Shown here: one piece after another, positions 1-8,838 of the stretch
How the letters are laid out: every line of letters begins with the position of its first letter
Position numbering within the stretch: position 1 is the first letter of the stretch
Source of the DNA: Pseudomonadota bacterium
GTDB lineage: Bacteria; Pseudomonadota; Alphaproteobacteria; Sphingomonadales; Sphingomonadaceae
Direction of reading: 5' to 3'
NCBI GenBank assembly: GCA_023423655.1
Contig: JAFAFE010000007.1
Location: forward strand, 62,001-126,000
DNA length: 64,000 bases
Notes under the pieces: generated by a model
Database searches by the model: none
What the model was told of the DNA's origin: nothing
The model's input: the letters and a program-made list of their open reading frames with translations, nothing else
Made by a program: the position numbers and the translations under genes

Positions 1-90
1 CACCGGCCAATCCTTGGCGAATGCGGGACTTGCGCCGAGCGCCAGCAAAGCTGCCACAGAGAAGGCTGCTACTGAAAAGAATGACCGCAT
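1..90 (-). CDS. Secreted protein of unknown function, 5' end only
   Basis: Reading the minus strand from the ATG at 90 gives 30 codons that run off the window. They form a clear signal peptide: Arg at position 2, a hydrophobic core of Ala/Val/Leu/Phe, then SPAFA followed by KDW, a plausible signal peptidase I site. A strong GAGGAGG Shine-Dalgarno sits 97-103, just before the start and overlapping the end of trpE, so it is probably translated from the trpE transcript. The mature part lies outside the window, so no function can be given. Confidence 0.7.
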   Translation of the reverse strand, partial: MRSFFSVAAFSVAALLALGASPAFAKDWPV

Positions 91-101
91 GATTGTCCTC
101 C

Positions 102-1616
102 TCACTGCCCGTAGCCGCTTGTCTGCGCTTGTTTGACCGCTTCGCGCGCGGCGGCGAGCAAGGCACCTGCTTTGGCTTCACATTCGCGCTGTTCATAGGC
201 GGGGTCGCTGTCGGCGACGATGCCTGCGCCGGATTGGACGTGCATCATGCCGTCCTTGACGACCGCCGTGCGCAGCACGATGCAGCTATCCATATTGCCG
301 TCAGGCGAAAAATAGCCGACGCCGCCCGCATAAGCGCCGCGCGTTTCCTGCTCCAGTTCGGCGATGATTTCACACGCGCGGACCTTGGGCGCGCCCGATA
401 CGGTGCCTGCCGGGAAACCCGCGAACAGCGCGTCAATCGCTTCCTTTTCGGGCGAAAGCTTGCCGGTCACATTAGAGACGATATGCATGACATGGCTATA
501 GCGTTCGACCATGAAACTGTCGGTGACGGTCACGCTTCCCGCGCTTGCGACGCGGCCCACATCGTTGCGGCCAAGGTCGAGTAACATCAAATGTTCGGCG
601 CGTTCTTTGGGGTCGGCGAGCAGGCTGACCTGATTGGCCGCATCTTCCTCCGCCGTTTTGCCGCGTGGACGGGTGCCGGCAATCGGGCGGATTGTGACCT
701 CGCCTTCGCGCGCACGCACCAATATTTCGGGGCTGGAGCCGATCAGCGCAAAGCCGGGCAGGTCGAGATAATAAAGGAAAGGCGAGGGGTTTACGCGGCG
801 CAAGCTGCGGTAGAGATTGAGCGGCGGGAGCGGGAAGGGGCAGGTGAAACGCTGGGCCAGCACCACCTGGAAAATATCGCCTGCAACAATATAATCCTTG
901 GCGGCGGCGACCATTTCGCCATAGCGGCCCGGCGCAAGCTTGGGGACAAGCGCCATCTCGTCCGGCACCAACTCCCCGTCCAACCGTGCGGCGGCGGGTA
1001 AGGCTCCGGCAAGCCGCGCGGCGGCAATGTCTATACGTTCCGATGCCGCCGCGATGAGCGCATCTTCATCAGCGCCTTCACGCGGCCAGACCGGCGCGAT
1101 GATGAACAGTTCATCCGCCAGCCGGTCAAAAATCAGAATGACAGTCGGGCGCACGAACAACATGTCCGGCACGCCGAGGTCATTGTCGGCAGGGCGCGGG
1201 AGGCGCTCGATAAGGCCAATCGTCTCGTAGGAAAAATAGCCGACCAGACAGGCCAAAGCGCGCGGCAGTTCGGACGGCACATCGATGCGGCATTGCGCGA
1301 CCAATGCGCGCAACGCATCGAGCGTCGGCACGGAGCAGGGGCTGAAAGCTTCCTTATCCTCTGCCCAACAGGCGTTGATTTCCGCCTGATCGCCGCGCGC
1401 GCGGAACATGAGGTCAGGGGCAAGGCCGATAAGGCTGTAGCGTCCGCGCACTTCGCCGCCTTCGACCGATTCGAGCAGCCAGTCGCCGCGTCCCGGTTCG
1501 ACCAGCTTCAAGGCCGCCGACATTGGCGTGTCGGTATCGGCCACCTGCCGCTGCCACAATAAAGCGGGGCGTCCGGCCTGCAATGCGGCCTTGGCGGCGT
1601 CTTTTCCTTCAATCAT
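102..1616 (-). CDS. trpE: Anthranilate synthase component I
   Basis: Converts chorismate plus glutamine-derived ammonia to anthranilate, the first committed step of tryptophan synthesis, as partner of TrpG. The 504-residue product carries the feedback-inhibition element LLES (residues 47-50) and the chorismate-binding core motifs IAGTRPRGKT, LDLGRNDVGRV, FPAGTVSGAPK and AGGVGYF. The frame is open to 1703, but the extra 29 residues look non-conserved; the ATG at 1616 has a GGGG tract a few bases upstream and gives the usual family length. The ATG at 1625 is the alternative. It lies directly downstream of ppiD on the same strand. I see no trp leader peptide or attenuator in the short gap, and trpG is not in the window. 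Confidence 0.93.
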   Translation of the reverse strand: MIEGKDAAKAALQAGRPALLWQRQVADTDTPMSAALKLVEPGRGDWLLESVEGGEVRGRYSLIGLAPDLMFRARGDQAEINACWAEDKEAFSPCSVPTLDALRALVAQCRIDVPSELPRALACLVGYFSYETIGLIERLPRPADNDLGVPDMLFVRPTVILIFDRLADELFIIAPVWPREGADEDALIAAASERIDIAAARLAGALPAAARLDGELVPDEMALVPKLAPGRYGEMVAAAKDYIVAGDIFQVVLAQRFTCPFPLPPLNLYRSLRRVNPSPFLYYLDLPGFALIGSSPEILVRAREGEVTIRPIAGTRPRGKTAEEDAANQVSLLADPKERAEHLMLLDLGRNDVGRVASAGSVTVTDSFMVERYSHVMHIVSNVTGKLSPEKEAIDALFAGFPAGTVSGAPKVRACEIIAELEQETRGAYAGGVGYFSPDGNMDSCIVLRTAVVKDGMMHVQSGAGIVADSDPAYEQRECEAKAGALLAAAREAVKQAQTSGYGQ

Positions 1617-1725
1617 ATGCCCCATTCCCGATGCGCCGGTCATGTGACCGGAGTGCGGGGCGGACTGAGAGACCGGCAGGCATATGCGGGGCTTGGGTCC
1701 CAAGCAGCCATTATTGCGTCGGACA

Positions 1726-3666
1726 TTATTGCGCCGCCTGGTCGGCCCCTATGAGGCTCGCTTTGACTTGCTCGATAGCATCCGCATTGCGCTTGATGCC
1801 CACGGCCTTGCGCGCAACGAGCAGAAGCTGGTCGACATATTCCTTGCCCAAAATCCCGCCAAGCTGTTGCTGGACAGCGGGGATTGCGCCTTCTTCCTTG
1901 GTCGCATCGCCGCGCTTCGATTGTTCGAGGAAAATCACCATCCAGCCCATATTATTGGGCATTTCGAGCGTTTTCGACGTACGCGGGGCCATCGAGAAAA
2001 GCAGCGCGATTTCGGGCGGGATGCGCCCTTGCGCCGATGTCACCTGCATCCGCTTGCCGCCGATGCGCTGGACCGGTTCGGTTTTCGCGCCTTCGGCCTT
2101 GATAGCGGCGTCAAGCGTCGCGCCCTTGGCGACACGGTCGTTAATCTTGCGCGCCAGCTCGCGCGTCTTTTTCGCCCCTTCCGCGCGCTTCCAGTCTGCT
2201 GTCACGCGGGTCTGGATGGTCGCCAGTTGCGGCACGGCGGCAGGGATGATTTTGGCGGCATCCACCAGCGCAAATTCTTCATTTTCCTTGATCGTGATAA
2301 TCTGGGTTTCGCCGCTCTGGCTTGCCTGGAATGCACCGGAAGCCACCGCGCTGACCAGCGCATCAGGCTTGAAAGCAGGGTCGGCAGGCGCGCTGCCATT
2401 GGCGAAAATCGCAGGCGTCGTCACAATGGTGAGGCCGTTCTGCTTGGCGATTTCTTCGACCGATGCGCCATTGTCGGCGGCATCCTGCATCTTGTTGAAC
2501 ACGTCGCTCACCGCTTCCTGTTGCTTGCGGGTGAGCAATTCCTTTTCAATATCGCCGCGCGCTTCGGCGAGCGTTTTGGCGGCGCTGCGTTCGATTTTCT
2601 CCAGCTTCACGACCGACCAGCCAAGCGGCACCTTGATCGGGCCGACGACACCGCCTTCGGACGCGGCAAAGCCTGCTTTCGCAACCGCATCATTGCTCGC
2701 AAGCGCCAGATCCTTTTGCGCCTTGGCGTTAATCGTGCTGGCCGACAGACCGATGGCGGTCGCAGCCGCATCGAGCGGCTTGGAGGCGGCATCGGCGGCC
2801 AGCGTTTTGGCCTGCGCTTCGGTCGGCACGATCACCTGTTTGAACAAGCGGGTTTCGGAGGCCGCGAACTGCGCTTTATTATCTTCATATGCCTTGGCGA
2901 TTTCGGCGTCGGTGACGCTTGCGGTCGAGGCGGCATGGGCCTTGTCGAACAGCGCATAGCGCACCACGCGCTGTTCGGGGACAAGGTAGCGCGCGCGATT
3001 CTTGGTCACATAATCGGTAAGCTGCGCGGTCGTGGGCGCGGTGGTCGGCTCATAATATTGCGCCGGAATGAAGGTTGCGAGGCCGCTACGCTCTTCGAGC
3101 AGCAAATCGCCATAAGGACGCGCAAAGCCTTGCGGCACCTTGACGGGATTGACCACGGGGTTGAGCAATTGCTCGATCAGCAATTCGCGTTCCAGACCCT
3201 TACGCAATTCGCCTTCGTTAATCGCATTTTGCTGCAAGGCCTGCTGGAACATCAGCGGGCTGAATTTACCGTCAAGCCCTGCAAAAGCCGGGTTTTCCGC
3301 AATGCGCGCATCGACAAGGCGCTTCGATACGCCCAGCCCGATTTTGCGCGCATATTCTTCCAGCGTATAGCTGTCGATAATGTCATTCAGCACATCGTCA
3401 TAAGCGCCGCTTTTGAAAAAGGTCGCTTGGTCAAGGCCCGGTTGTTGCTGTTTGGCAGCATTATAAGCGCGCAGCATCGACGAGCGCAGTTCGGCGACGC
3501 TCAATTCATTGCTGCCGATTTTGGCCGCTGTCCCGCCGCTGGTCACACCGCCAACACCGCCGCCAATATCCGACAGGACAAAGGCCAGCGCGATCACCCC
3601 CAGCACAGCAAGGCTGATAAAAGTGCCGATTTTGGATTGGAACAGGCTACGGAAGAAATGGATCAT
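1726..3666 (-). CDS. ppiD: Periplasmic peptidyl-prolyl isomerase / chaperone, PpiD-SurA type
   Basis: Inner-membrane anchored periplasmic folding factor for newly exported proteins. The 646-residue protein starts with a short cytoplasmic stretch, then one membrane helix at about residues 13-31 and a Gly/Val-rich linker, then a SurA-N-like domain and a parvulin-type region with the typical GPIKVPLGWSVVKLE segment. The frame is open upstream to 3723, but the ATG at 3666 begins the conserved MIHFFRSLFQSK anchor. The parvulin domain looks degenerate in places, as is common for PpiD, so isomerase activity is less certain than chaperone function. It is divergent from tpiA and probably leads a transcript into trpE. 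Confidence 0.88.
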   Translation of the reverse strand: MIHFFRSLFQSKIGTFISLAVLGVIALAFVLSDIGGGVGGVTSGGTAAKIGSNELSVAELRSSMLRAYNAAKQQQPGLDQATFFKSGAYDDVLNDIIDSYTLEEYARKIGLGVSKRLVDARIAENPAFAGLDGKFSPLMFQQALQQNAINEGELRKGLERELLIEQLLNPVVNPVKVPQGFARPYGDLLLEERSGLATFIPAQYYEPTTAPTTAQLTDYVTKNRARYLVPEQRVVRYALFDKAHAASTASVTDAEIAKAYEDNKAQFAASETRLFKQVIVPTEAQAKTLAADAASKPLDAAATAIGLSASTINAKAQKDLALASNDAVAKAGFAASEGGVVGPIKVPLGWSVVKLEKIERSAAKTLAEARGDIEKELLTRKQQEAVSDVFNKMQDAADNGASVEEIAKQNGLTIVTTPAIFANGSAPADPAFKPDALVSAVASGAFQASQSGETQIITIKENEEFALVDAAKIIPAAVPQLATIQTRVTADWKRAEGAKKTRELARKINDRVAKGATLDAAIKAEGAKTEPVQRIGGKRMQVTSAQGRIPPEIALLFSMAPRTSKTLEMPNNMGWMVIFLEQSKRGDATKEEGAIPAVQQQLGGILGKEYVDQLLLVARKAVGIKRNADAIEQVKASLIGADQAAQ

Positions 3667-3876
3667 GGAATTAGCAACGCCGCCTTGTTGGTGGAACAGA
3701 TGACAAGTTTTGCCCGGCCGCAAAAACGGGGGCGCCCGATGCTTTAGGGTGCAGTTGCGCTGGCTTCAAGTCTTTCCTCTATCGCCGCTTTATGGAGGCT
3801 TTCCATATCGCGACAGCGCGGCTAGGTACGCGGCCAATGATTAAGGCTTTAACTTTCCAACCATAAGGGCATCATC

Positions 3877-4626
3877 ATGGCTAATCGCAAATATATTGTC
3901 GGCAACTGGAAGATGAATGGCGACCATGCGGCGCTTGCAGAGGCCAAGGCGATTGCGCAAGCGGCGGCGGCCCATGCCGGGGTTGATGCGGCCTTATGCC
4001 CGCCCGTGACACTCATCGCGCCGATGGCCGAGGCCGTCAAAGGCTTTGCGGTCGGCGGGCAGGATTGCCATGCCGAACCCAAGGGCGCGTTTACCGGCAG
4101 CATTTCGGCGGGGCTTTTGCAGGATGCAGGTGCAACCCTCACTATCGTCGGCCATAGCGAGCGGCGCGAAGGCTTTGGCGAAAGCGATGCGGCGGTGCAG
4201 GCCAAGGCACTCGCGGCAATGGCGACGGGGCTGGATGTGATCCTGTGCGTTGGCGAACCTAAAAATGTGCGCGAGGATGCGGAGGCCGAAGCCTATGTGC
4301 TGAACCAGCTTGACGGCTCGCTTCCCGATGTTGCGGCGGGCCGCACGCTTGCGGTTGCTTATGAGCCTATCTGGGCGATCGGCACCGGCCTTACCCCGAC
4401 CGCAGACGATGTGCGCGTGATGCACGCGGCCATTCGCGGCAAACTTATCGACCGCTATGGTCCCGAACAGGGAGCGGCCACCCGCATCCTTTATGGGGGG
4501 TCGGTGACCGGCGATAATGCGGCGGAATTGCTTGGTATTGACAATGTCGATGGCGCGCTGGTCGGCGGCGCGTCGCTCACCGCGGCCAAATTTGTGCCGA
4601 TCATCGAAGCGGCTGCGGCACTTTAA
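3877..4626 (+). CDS. tpiA: Triosephosphate isomerase
   Basis: Interconverts dihydroxyacetone phosphate and glyceraldehyde 3-phosphate in the cytoplasm. The 249-residue TIM barrel has all expected catalytic residues: Lys12 in GNWKMNG, His93 in VGHSERRE and Glu163 in AYEPIWAIGTG, plus the phosphate-binding YGGSV near the C-terminus. An AAGGG sequence precedes the ATG. The gene order tpiA-secG-pyrG is common in alphaproteobacteria. Confidence 0.98.
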   Translation: MANRKYIVGNWKMNGDHAALAEAKAIAQAAAAHAGVDAALCPPVTLIAPMAEAVKGFAVGGQDCHAEPKGAFTGSISAGLLQDAGATLTIVGHSERREGFGESDAAVQAKALAAMATGLDVILCVGEPKNVREDAEAEAYVLNQLDGSLPDVAAGRTLAVAYEPIWAIGTGLTPTADDVRVMHAAIRGKLIDRYGPEQGAATRILYGGSVTGDNAAELLGIDNVDGALVGGASLTAAKFVPIIEAAAAL

Positions 4627-4678
4627 AGAAGCAGGCGCGGCCAACCAGCGCGGTCAGCTAGCATATTGCAAACAAGGC

Positions 4679-4705
4679 CGGGCGGGGCGATAATCACCCC
4701 GCCCG
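4679..4705 (+). terminator. GC-rich stem-loop after tpiA
   Basis: A perfect 9-bp stem CGGGCGGGG / CCCCGCCCG closes a 9-base loop between tpiA and secG. No T-run follows, so it is not a canonical intrinsic terminator. It may stabilise the tpiA 3' end or attenuate read-through into secG. Confidence 0.4.
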
Positions 4706-4786
4706 CGAACAACAGTTGAAGTTCGGCGCTACTCTCTCTATGTGCGGCGCGAACAATTTCATTTTCGTAGATCAGGCACCTTCTTC

Positions 4787-5248
4787 ATGTTCAATTTCCT
4801 GCTAGTCGTTCAGGCCCTCGTTACGCTGACGCTGATTGTTGTCATCCTTATGCAGCGTTCGGAAGGTGGCGGCCTGGGGATTGGCGGGGGAAGCCCGTCC
4901 GGCCTTATGTCGGCGCGCGGAGCTGCGGATTTCCTGACGCGCGCGACTACGGTGCTGGCCTCCTTGTTCGTCATCCTGTCGATCATATTGGCAGGGCTTG
5001 CTTCGACCAACCGCACCAGCGGCGACATTGACACCTCGCTGGCGCGCACTCCGCAACAGCAATCGGCACCCGAAGCGCCGGTGGGCGGCCCGCTCGGCGG
5101 CGCTATTCCGATGGAAGGCGGCGCAGCCACCGCACCGGCCGCAGGCGCAGCCGGTCAGGACGCAGCACCCAAGGCGGACGATAAGGCTGCCGATAAGGGC
5201 GCGGCTCCGGCCTCCAAACAGCAGGGCAATATCCCGCTTCAGCAATAA
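4787..5248 (+). CDS. secG: Preprotein translocase subunit SecG
   Basis: Small subunit of the SecYEG inner-membrane export channel. The start is placed at ATG 4787 because MFNFLLVV opens the first membrane helix (about residues 3-22); the frame is open back to GTG 4742 but that extension is charged and unconserved. A conserved GGGLGIGGGSPSG loop joins the second helix at about residues 52-72. The remaining 80 residues of the 153 are an Ala/Pro/Gln-rich low-complexity tail, which is long for SecG but usual in sphingomonads. It sits between tpiA and pyrG. Confidence 0.92.
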   Translation: MFNFLLVVQALVTLTLIVVILMQRSEGGGLGIGGGSPSGLMSARGAADFLTRATTVLASLFVILSIILAGLASTNRTSGDIDTSLARTPQQQSAPEAPVGGPLGGAIPMEGGAATAPAAGAAGQDAAPKADDKAADKGAAPASKQQGNIPLQQ

Positions 5249-5276
5249 TTTGCGACTTGACGCACTTTTTTAAGGT

Positions 5277-5298
5277 GCAAGCGGATTCGACCGCTTGC
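5277..5298 (+). other. Stem-loop in the secG-pyrG gap
   Basis: GCAAGCGG / CCGCTTGC forms a perfect 8-bp stem with a 6-base loop, 36 bases before the pyrG ATG. It is followed by GCTTTACCC, too weak for a standard terminator. It could be a partial terminator for secG or a structured pyrG leader; the sequence does not decide. Confidence 0.35.
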
Positions 5299-5333
5299 GC
5301 TTTACCCTTAAACTCGACTAGGCATTATCTCCC

Positions 5334-6965
5334 ATGGCGCGGTATATATTCATCACCGGCGGCGTGGTCTCCTCGCTCGGAAAAGGTCTTATGGCAGCAA
5401 GCCTTGCTGCCCTTCTCCAAGCGCGTGGCTACAAGGTCCGTATCCGGAAATTCGATCCCTATCTCAATGTCGACCCCGGCACCATGTCACCCTATCAGCA
5501 TGGCGAAGTCTATGTGACGGATGACGGCGCGGAAACCGACCTGGATTTGGGCCATTATGAACGCTTTACGGGCGTGTCGGCGCGCCAGTCGGACAATGTG
5601 ACCTCCGGCCGCATTTACCAGACGATCATCCAGCGCGAACGGCGCGGCGATTATCTCGGCGCGACCGTTCAGGTCATCCCGCACGTCACCGACGCGATCA
5701 AGGAATTTGCAACCGCCGACACGGACGACCTTGATTTCGTGCTGTGCGAAATTGGCGGCACGGTGGGCGACATCGAATCCCTCCCGTTCATCGAAGCGAT
5801 CCGCCAGCTCCGCAACGAAGTCGGCCGCGAAAATGCGATTTCGGTCCATGTGACCTTGGTGCCTTACATTGCCGCAGCGGGCGAACTGAAAACCAAGCCG
5901 ACCCAGCATAGCGTGCGCGAACTGGCGAGCCTCGGGGTCCAACCCGACATTTTGCTGTGCCGCTGCGAAAAGCCGCTGCCCGACAGCGAGCGCGCGAAAA
6001 TCGCGCAATTCTGTAATGTGCGCAAAGAGGCGGTTATCCCCGCGCTTGATGCGACTTCCATCTATGCGGTCCCGGCGCAATATCATAAAGAAGGCCTTGA
6101 TGATGAGGTGCTGCGCGCTTTCGGCATCACCGATGCGCCGCCGCCCGCTATGGCGCGCTGGGTCGATATTCTCGACCGCTTCCAAAATCCAGAAGGTGAA
6201 GTGACGATTGGCGTGGTCGGCAAATATGTCGGCCTGCAAGACGCCTATAAATCGCTCCATGAAGCCTTGGTGCATGGCGGCATGGCCAACCGGGTCAAGG
6301 TCAATATCAAATGGCTCGACGCGGAAATGTTCGAAATGAACGGCGATCTCGCCGCACAGCTTGAACCGATGCACGGCATCCTCGTTCCCGGCGGCTTTGG
6401 CGAGCGCGGCAGCGAGGGCAAGATTGCCAGTGTCCAGTTTGCACGCGAACAGAAAGTGCCGTTCTTCGGTATTTGTCTGGGGATGCAGATGGCCTGCATC
6501 GAAGGCGCACGCAACACGGCGGGCATCAAGGATGCGTCCACCACCGAATTCGGCCCGACCGATGAGCCGGTGGTCGGCCTTATCACCGAATGGATGACCA
6601 AGGACGGCTTGCAAAAGCGCGGCATTGGCGATGATCTGGGCGGCACCATGCGGCTTGGTGCCTATCCTGCGAAACTTGGCCAGAACAGCCATGTTGCGAG
6701 CGTTTATGGCAGCAATGAGATTAGCGAACGCCACCGCCACCGCTATGAGGTCAACGGGGCCTATAAGGACGCGCTCGAAAAGGGCGGGCTGATTTTCTCC
6801 GGCATGTCCCCCGATGGCACGCTCCCGGAAATCGTCGAGCGCCCCGACCATCCCTGGTTTATCGGCGTGCAATTCCACCCCGAATTGAAATCCAAGCCGT
6901 TCGACCCGCACCCGCTTTTCGCAAGCTTTATTGCGGCGGCGGTGAAGCAGAGTCGGTTGGTTTAG
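5334..6965 (+). CDS. pyrG: CTP synthase
   Basis: Makes CTP from UTP, ATP and glutamine. The 543-residue protein begins with the amidoligase domain (FITGGVVSSLGKG, then KFDPYLNVDPGTMSP), and ends with a class I glutamine amidotransferase domain whose nucleophile is Cys381 in FFGICLGMQMA, completed by His and Glu in VQFHPELKS. Length and motifs are canonical and the start ATG is the only sensible one. Last gene of the tpiA-secG-pyrG run; it is followed by the long gene-free gap. Confidence 0.98.
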   Translation: MARYIFITGGVVSSLGKGLMAASLAALLQARGYKVRIRKFDPYLNVDPGTMSPYQHGEVYVTDDGAETDLDLGHYERFTGVSARQSDNVTSGRIYQTIIQRERRGDYLGATVQVIPHVTDAIKEFATADTDDLDFVLCEIGGTVGDIESLPFIEAIRQLRNEVGRENAISVHVTLVPYIAAAGELKTKPTQHSVRELASLGVQPDILLCRCEKPLPDSERAKIAQFCNVRKEAVIPALDATSIYAVPAQYHKEGLDDEVLRAFGITDAPPPAMARWVDILDRFQNPEGEVTIGVVGKYVGLQDAYKSLHEALVHGGMANRVKVNIKWLDAEMFEMNGDLAAQLEPMHGILVPGGFGERGSEGKIASVQFAREQKVPFFGICLGMQMACIEGARNTAGIKDASTTEFGPTDEPVVGLITEWMTKDGLQKRGIGDDLGGTMRLGAYPAKLGQNSHVASVYGSNEISERHRHRYEVNGAYKDALEKGGLIFSGMSPDGTLPEIVERPDHPWFIGVQFHPELKSKPFDPHPLFASFIAAAVKQSRLV

Positions 6966-6994
6966 GACTTAGGCTAACCTTCATTTCTAAAATT

Positions 6995-7081
6995 CGTCAT
7001 ACCCGCGAAGGCGGGTATCCATCTGATGCCTCTTAAATTTAAAGCTCAGGAGATGGATCCCCGGTCAAGCCGGGGATGACG
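6995..7081. repeat. Mosaic palindromic repeat, copy 1
   Basis: An 87-base element with outer ends CGTCAT...ATGACG. The left half contains the hairpin CCCGCGAAGGCGGG and then ATCCATCT; the right half contains AGATGGAT and the hairpin CCCCGGTCAAGCCGGGG. The middle is unique. A second copy with the same arms and a different centre lies at 32736-32826, so this is a dispersed family and not a single terminator. Confidence 0.8.
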
Positions 7082-7151
7082 ATGTAGAAAATGACGGCGG
7101 ATATTTCCCGCTTCGCCCCCAAAAAAAGCCAAGCCCCAAAACAAAATCGCC

Positions 7152-7190
7152 CCAAAAAACAAAAGCCCGGGTCGCAATGACCCGGGCTTT
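7152..7190 (-). terminator. Intrinsic terminator of the 6S-like RNA
   Basis: A perfect 12-bp stem AAAGCCCGGGTC / GACCCGGGCTTT (7162-7173 and 7179-7190) with a 5-base loop. On the minus strand it is followed by TTTTGTTTTTT, a good uridine tract, so it ends a minus-strand transcript. There is no protein gene just upstream on that strand, which points to an RNA gene. Confidence 0.85.
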
Positions 7191-7362
7191 CGCGTGACGA
7201 ATAAGTTCGCCATCCCCCGATGGCAGACCGGTTAGACTGTGCCGTGTTCCCTTCGGCACGTCCCGGTTCTTAACCCTCCCTGGAAGTTGGCCTGTTGGCG
7301 CATCCAGTGACGCCATTGGTATGCGCTCGGGGGGCGAAAGTCATGCGTTGAATCGTTTCTGG
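7155..7362 (-). ncRNA. ssrS: Structured small RNA, candidate 6S RNA
   Basis: A minus-strand unit of about 200 bases bounded by a sigma70-like promoter (7369-7397) and an intrinsic terminator (7152-7190), with no convincing ORF. Its sequence can fold as one long interrupted rod: TTTCGCC and CCCCCGA near the 5' end pair with TCGGGGG and GGCGAA near the 3' end, ATGGC pairs with GCCAT, ACCGG pairs with CCGGT, and GTGCCG / CGGCAC makes the terminal hairpin. Size and single-rod shape fit 6S RNA, the RNA polymerase decoy. It does not have the SRP RNA core motif and is too small for tmRNA or RNase P RNA. The identity as 6S is inference; that an RNA is made here is better supported. Confidence 0.5.
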
Positions 7363-7368
7363 TGCAAG

Positions 7369-7397
7369 ATTAACTAACATATGTGTTTATTTGGCAA
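7369..7397 (-). promoter_or_regulatory. Sigma70-like promoter of the small RNA
   Basis: On the minus strand TTGCCA (7392-7397, five of six matches to the -35 consensus) is followed by exactly 17 bases and GTTAAT (7369-7374, four of six). Predicted transcription start is near 7362. Confidence 0.5.
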
Positions 7398-7593
7398 CAC
7401 CTGTTTCCGGGCCGATAAGCGAGTCGACCCGCGAGTCGGCTTGCGGCCGACGGGCAGGTCATTATCGCGCCCGCGCCCCTCGGCTTGCCTGTTGCAGACC
7501 GGCGTCAATCGCCTTATGGCAAGGCGTTTTCCATCATCCTCGAACAGGGCCGTCCAATAGGGCTGCCCGACAGGGAAGGGCGCTTTCACTTTC
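7398..7593. other. Gene-free stretch before lolC
   Basis: Rest of the 628-base gap between pyrG and lolC. The open frames here on both strands have no recognisable domain and no good ribosome binding site. I see only the lolC leader, including a GGGAAGGG tract about 14 bases before its ATG that may serve as Shine-Dalgarno. Confidence 0.6.
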
Positions 7594-8838
7594 ATGCTGC
7601 TCAGTGCTTCCGAACGTTTGATCGTCAAGCGTTATATTCTTCCGGCCAAGGGGGAGGGCTTTATCTTCCTCGTGGCGAGTATCAGCCTTGTCGCGGTGAT
7701 GCTGGGCGTTATGGCGCTGGTCATTGTGATGAGCGTGATGAACGGCTTTCGCGCCGAATTATTCGACAAAATTGTCGGGCTGAACGGCCATGCGATCATC
7801 CAGGGCTATGATGGCCGACTTGATAATTGGCAGCAGGTGCTGCGCGATGCCAAGGCGACGCCCGGTATCACCAGCGCCAAGCCGCTGATCGAACAGCCCT
7901 TGCTCGCCAATTATAATGGCCGTGTCGAAGCGGCGCTGGTGCGCGGGCAGGCGATTGCGGACATCCGGTCGAACAAGAGCATGAAGGTGGTCGCGGGTTC
8001 GCTCGAATCGATTGCACCGGAAAGCGGCAAAATCGCCATCGGGTCGGGGCTCGCGCAAAATTTGGGGGTGCAGGTCGGCTCGCAAATCAGCATCATCAAT
8101 CCGGCAGGGCGTGCGACCCCGTTCGGCACCGTGCCGCGCGAGGTTGGCTACGAGATTGGCGCAATCTTCGAAATCGGGGTTTATGAATTCGACAAGGCCT
8201 ATGTCATCATGCCGATGCAGGATGCGCAAACCTTGTTATTGCTCGGCGATTCTGTCGGGATGATCGAATTACAGACCAATGATGCCGACAATGTCGCCAA
8301 TATTGTCGCCCCCTTGCGCTCCAAAGTGGCCGCGCAGGGCGTGATAACCGACTGGCGCACGCTCAACAGTTCGCTGTTCGAGGCGCTGGCGGTCGAGCGC
8401 GTCGCGATGTTCGTGGTCCTGTCGATCATCATCCTTGTCGCGGTGTTCAATATCCTCTCCTCGCTCATCATGCTGGTGCGGGCGAAAACGCGCGACATTG
8501 CAATCTTGCGCACAATGGGCGCGACCCGCAAATCCATGCTCAAAATCTTTGTGAGCGTGGGCGTGATGATCGGCATATTGGGGACAATATTGGGGTTGAT
8601 CGGAGGCTTTATCTTCCTCTTCTTCCGTCAGAATGTGGTCAATTTTGTCCAGTTTGTGACGGGGCAAAATCTATGGGATCCGTCCATCCGCTTCCTGACC
8701 GAACTTCCGTCCAAGGCCGATCCGGTGGAAATCACCATTATCGCGGTGATGGCCATCTTGTTCAGCTTCCTTGCAACGCTTTATCCGGCGTTCAAGGCCG
8801 CCAATACCGACCCCGTGCAGGTGCTGCGCTATGAATGA
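7594..8838 (+). CDS. lolC: Lipoprotein-releasing ABC transporter permease LolC/E
   Basis: Inner-membrane subunit that extracts mature lipoproteins for transfer to LolA. The 414-residue protein has the N-terminal membrane helix at about residues 23-48 followed by the conserved VIVMSVMNGFRAELFDKI, a MacB-like periplasmic domain, and a C-terminal FtsX domain with three helices, including the REKTRDIAILRTMGA-type loop (here RAKTRDIAILRTMGA). Alphaproteobacteria usually have a single LolC/E-type permease acting as a homodimer, and only one is present here. Its stop overlaps the lolD start. Confidence 0.94.
   Translation: MLLSASERLIVKRYILPAKGEGFIFLVASISLVAVMLGVMALVIVMSVMNGFRAELFDKIVGLNGHAIIQGYDGRLDNWQQVLRDAKATPGITSAKPLIEQPLLANYNGRVEAALVRGQAIADIRSNKSMKVVAGSLESIAPESGKIAIGSGLAQNLGVQVGSQISIINPAGRATPFGTVPREVGYEIGAIFEIGVYEFDKAYVIMPMQDAQTLLLLGDSVGMIELQTNDADNVANIVAPLRSKVAAQGVITDWRTLNSSLFEALAVERVAMFVVLSIIILVAVFNILSSLIMLVRAKTRDIAILRTMGATRKSMLKIFVSVGVMIGILGTILGLIGGFIFLFFRQNVVNFVQFVTGQNLWDPSIRFLTELPSKADPVEITIIAVMAILFSFLATLYPAFKAANTDPVQVLRYE

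Noticed and set aside
1617..1725. Possible trp attenuator
   Set aside because: No leader peptide with tandem Trp codons and no competing hairpins were found.
1684..3747. 687-codon open frame on the plus strand
   Set aside because: It is antisense to ppiD, has Arg/His-rich low-complexity composition typical of high-GC shadow frames and no family motif.
7065..7316. 83-codon frame on the minus strand in the pyrG-lolC gap
   Set aside because: It overlaps the promoter-to-terminator RNA unit and its stem structure; no ribosome site or known motif.
7485..7811. Plus-strand frame overlapping the lolC start
   Set aside because: Out of frame with lolC, no homology signal, and lolC starts canonically at 7594.
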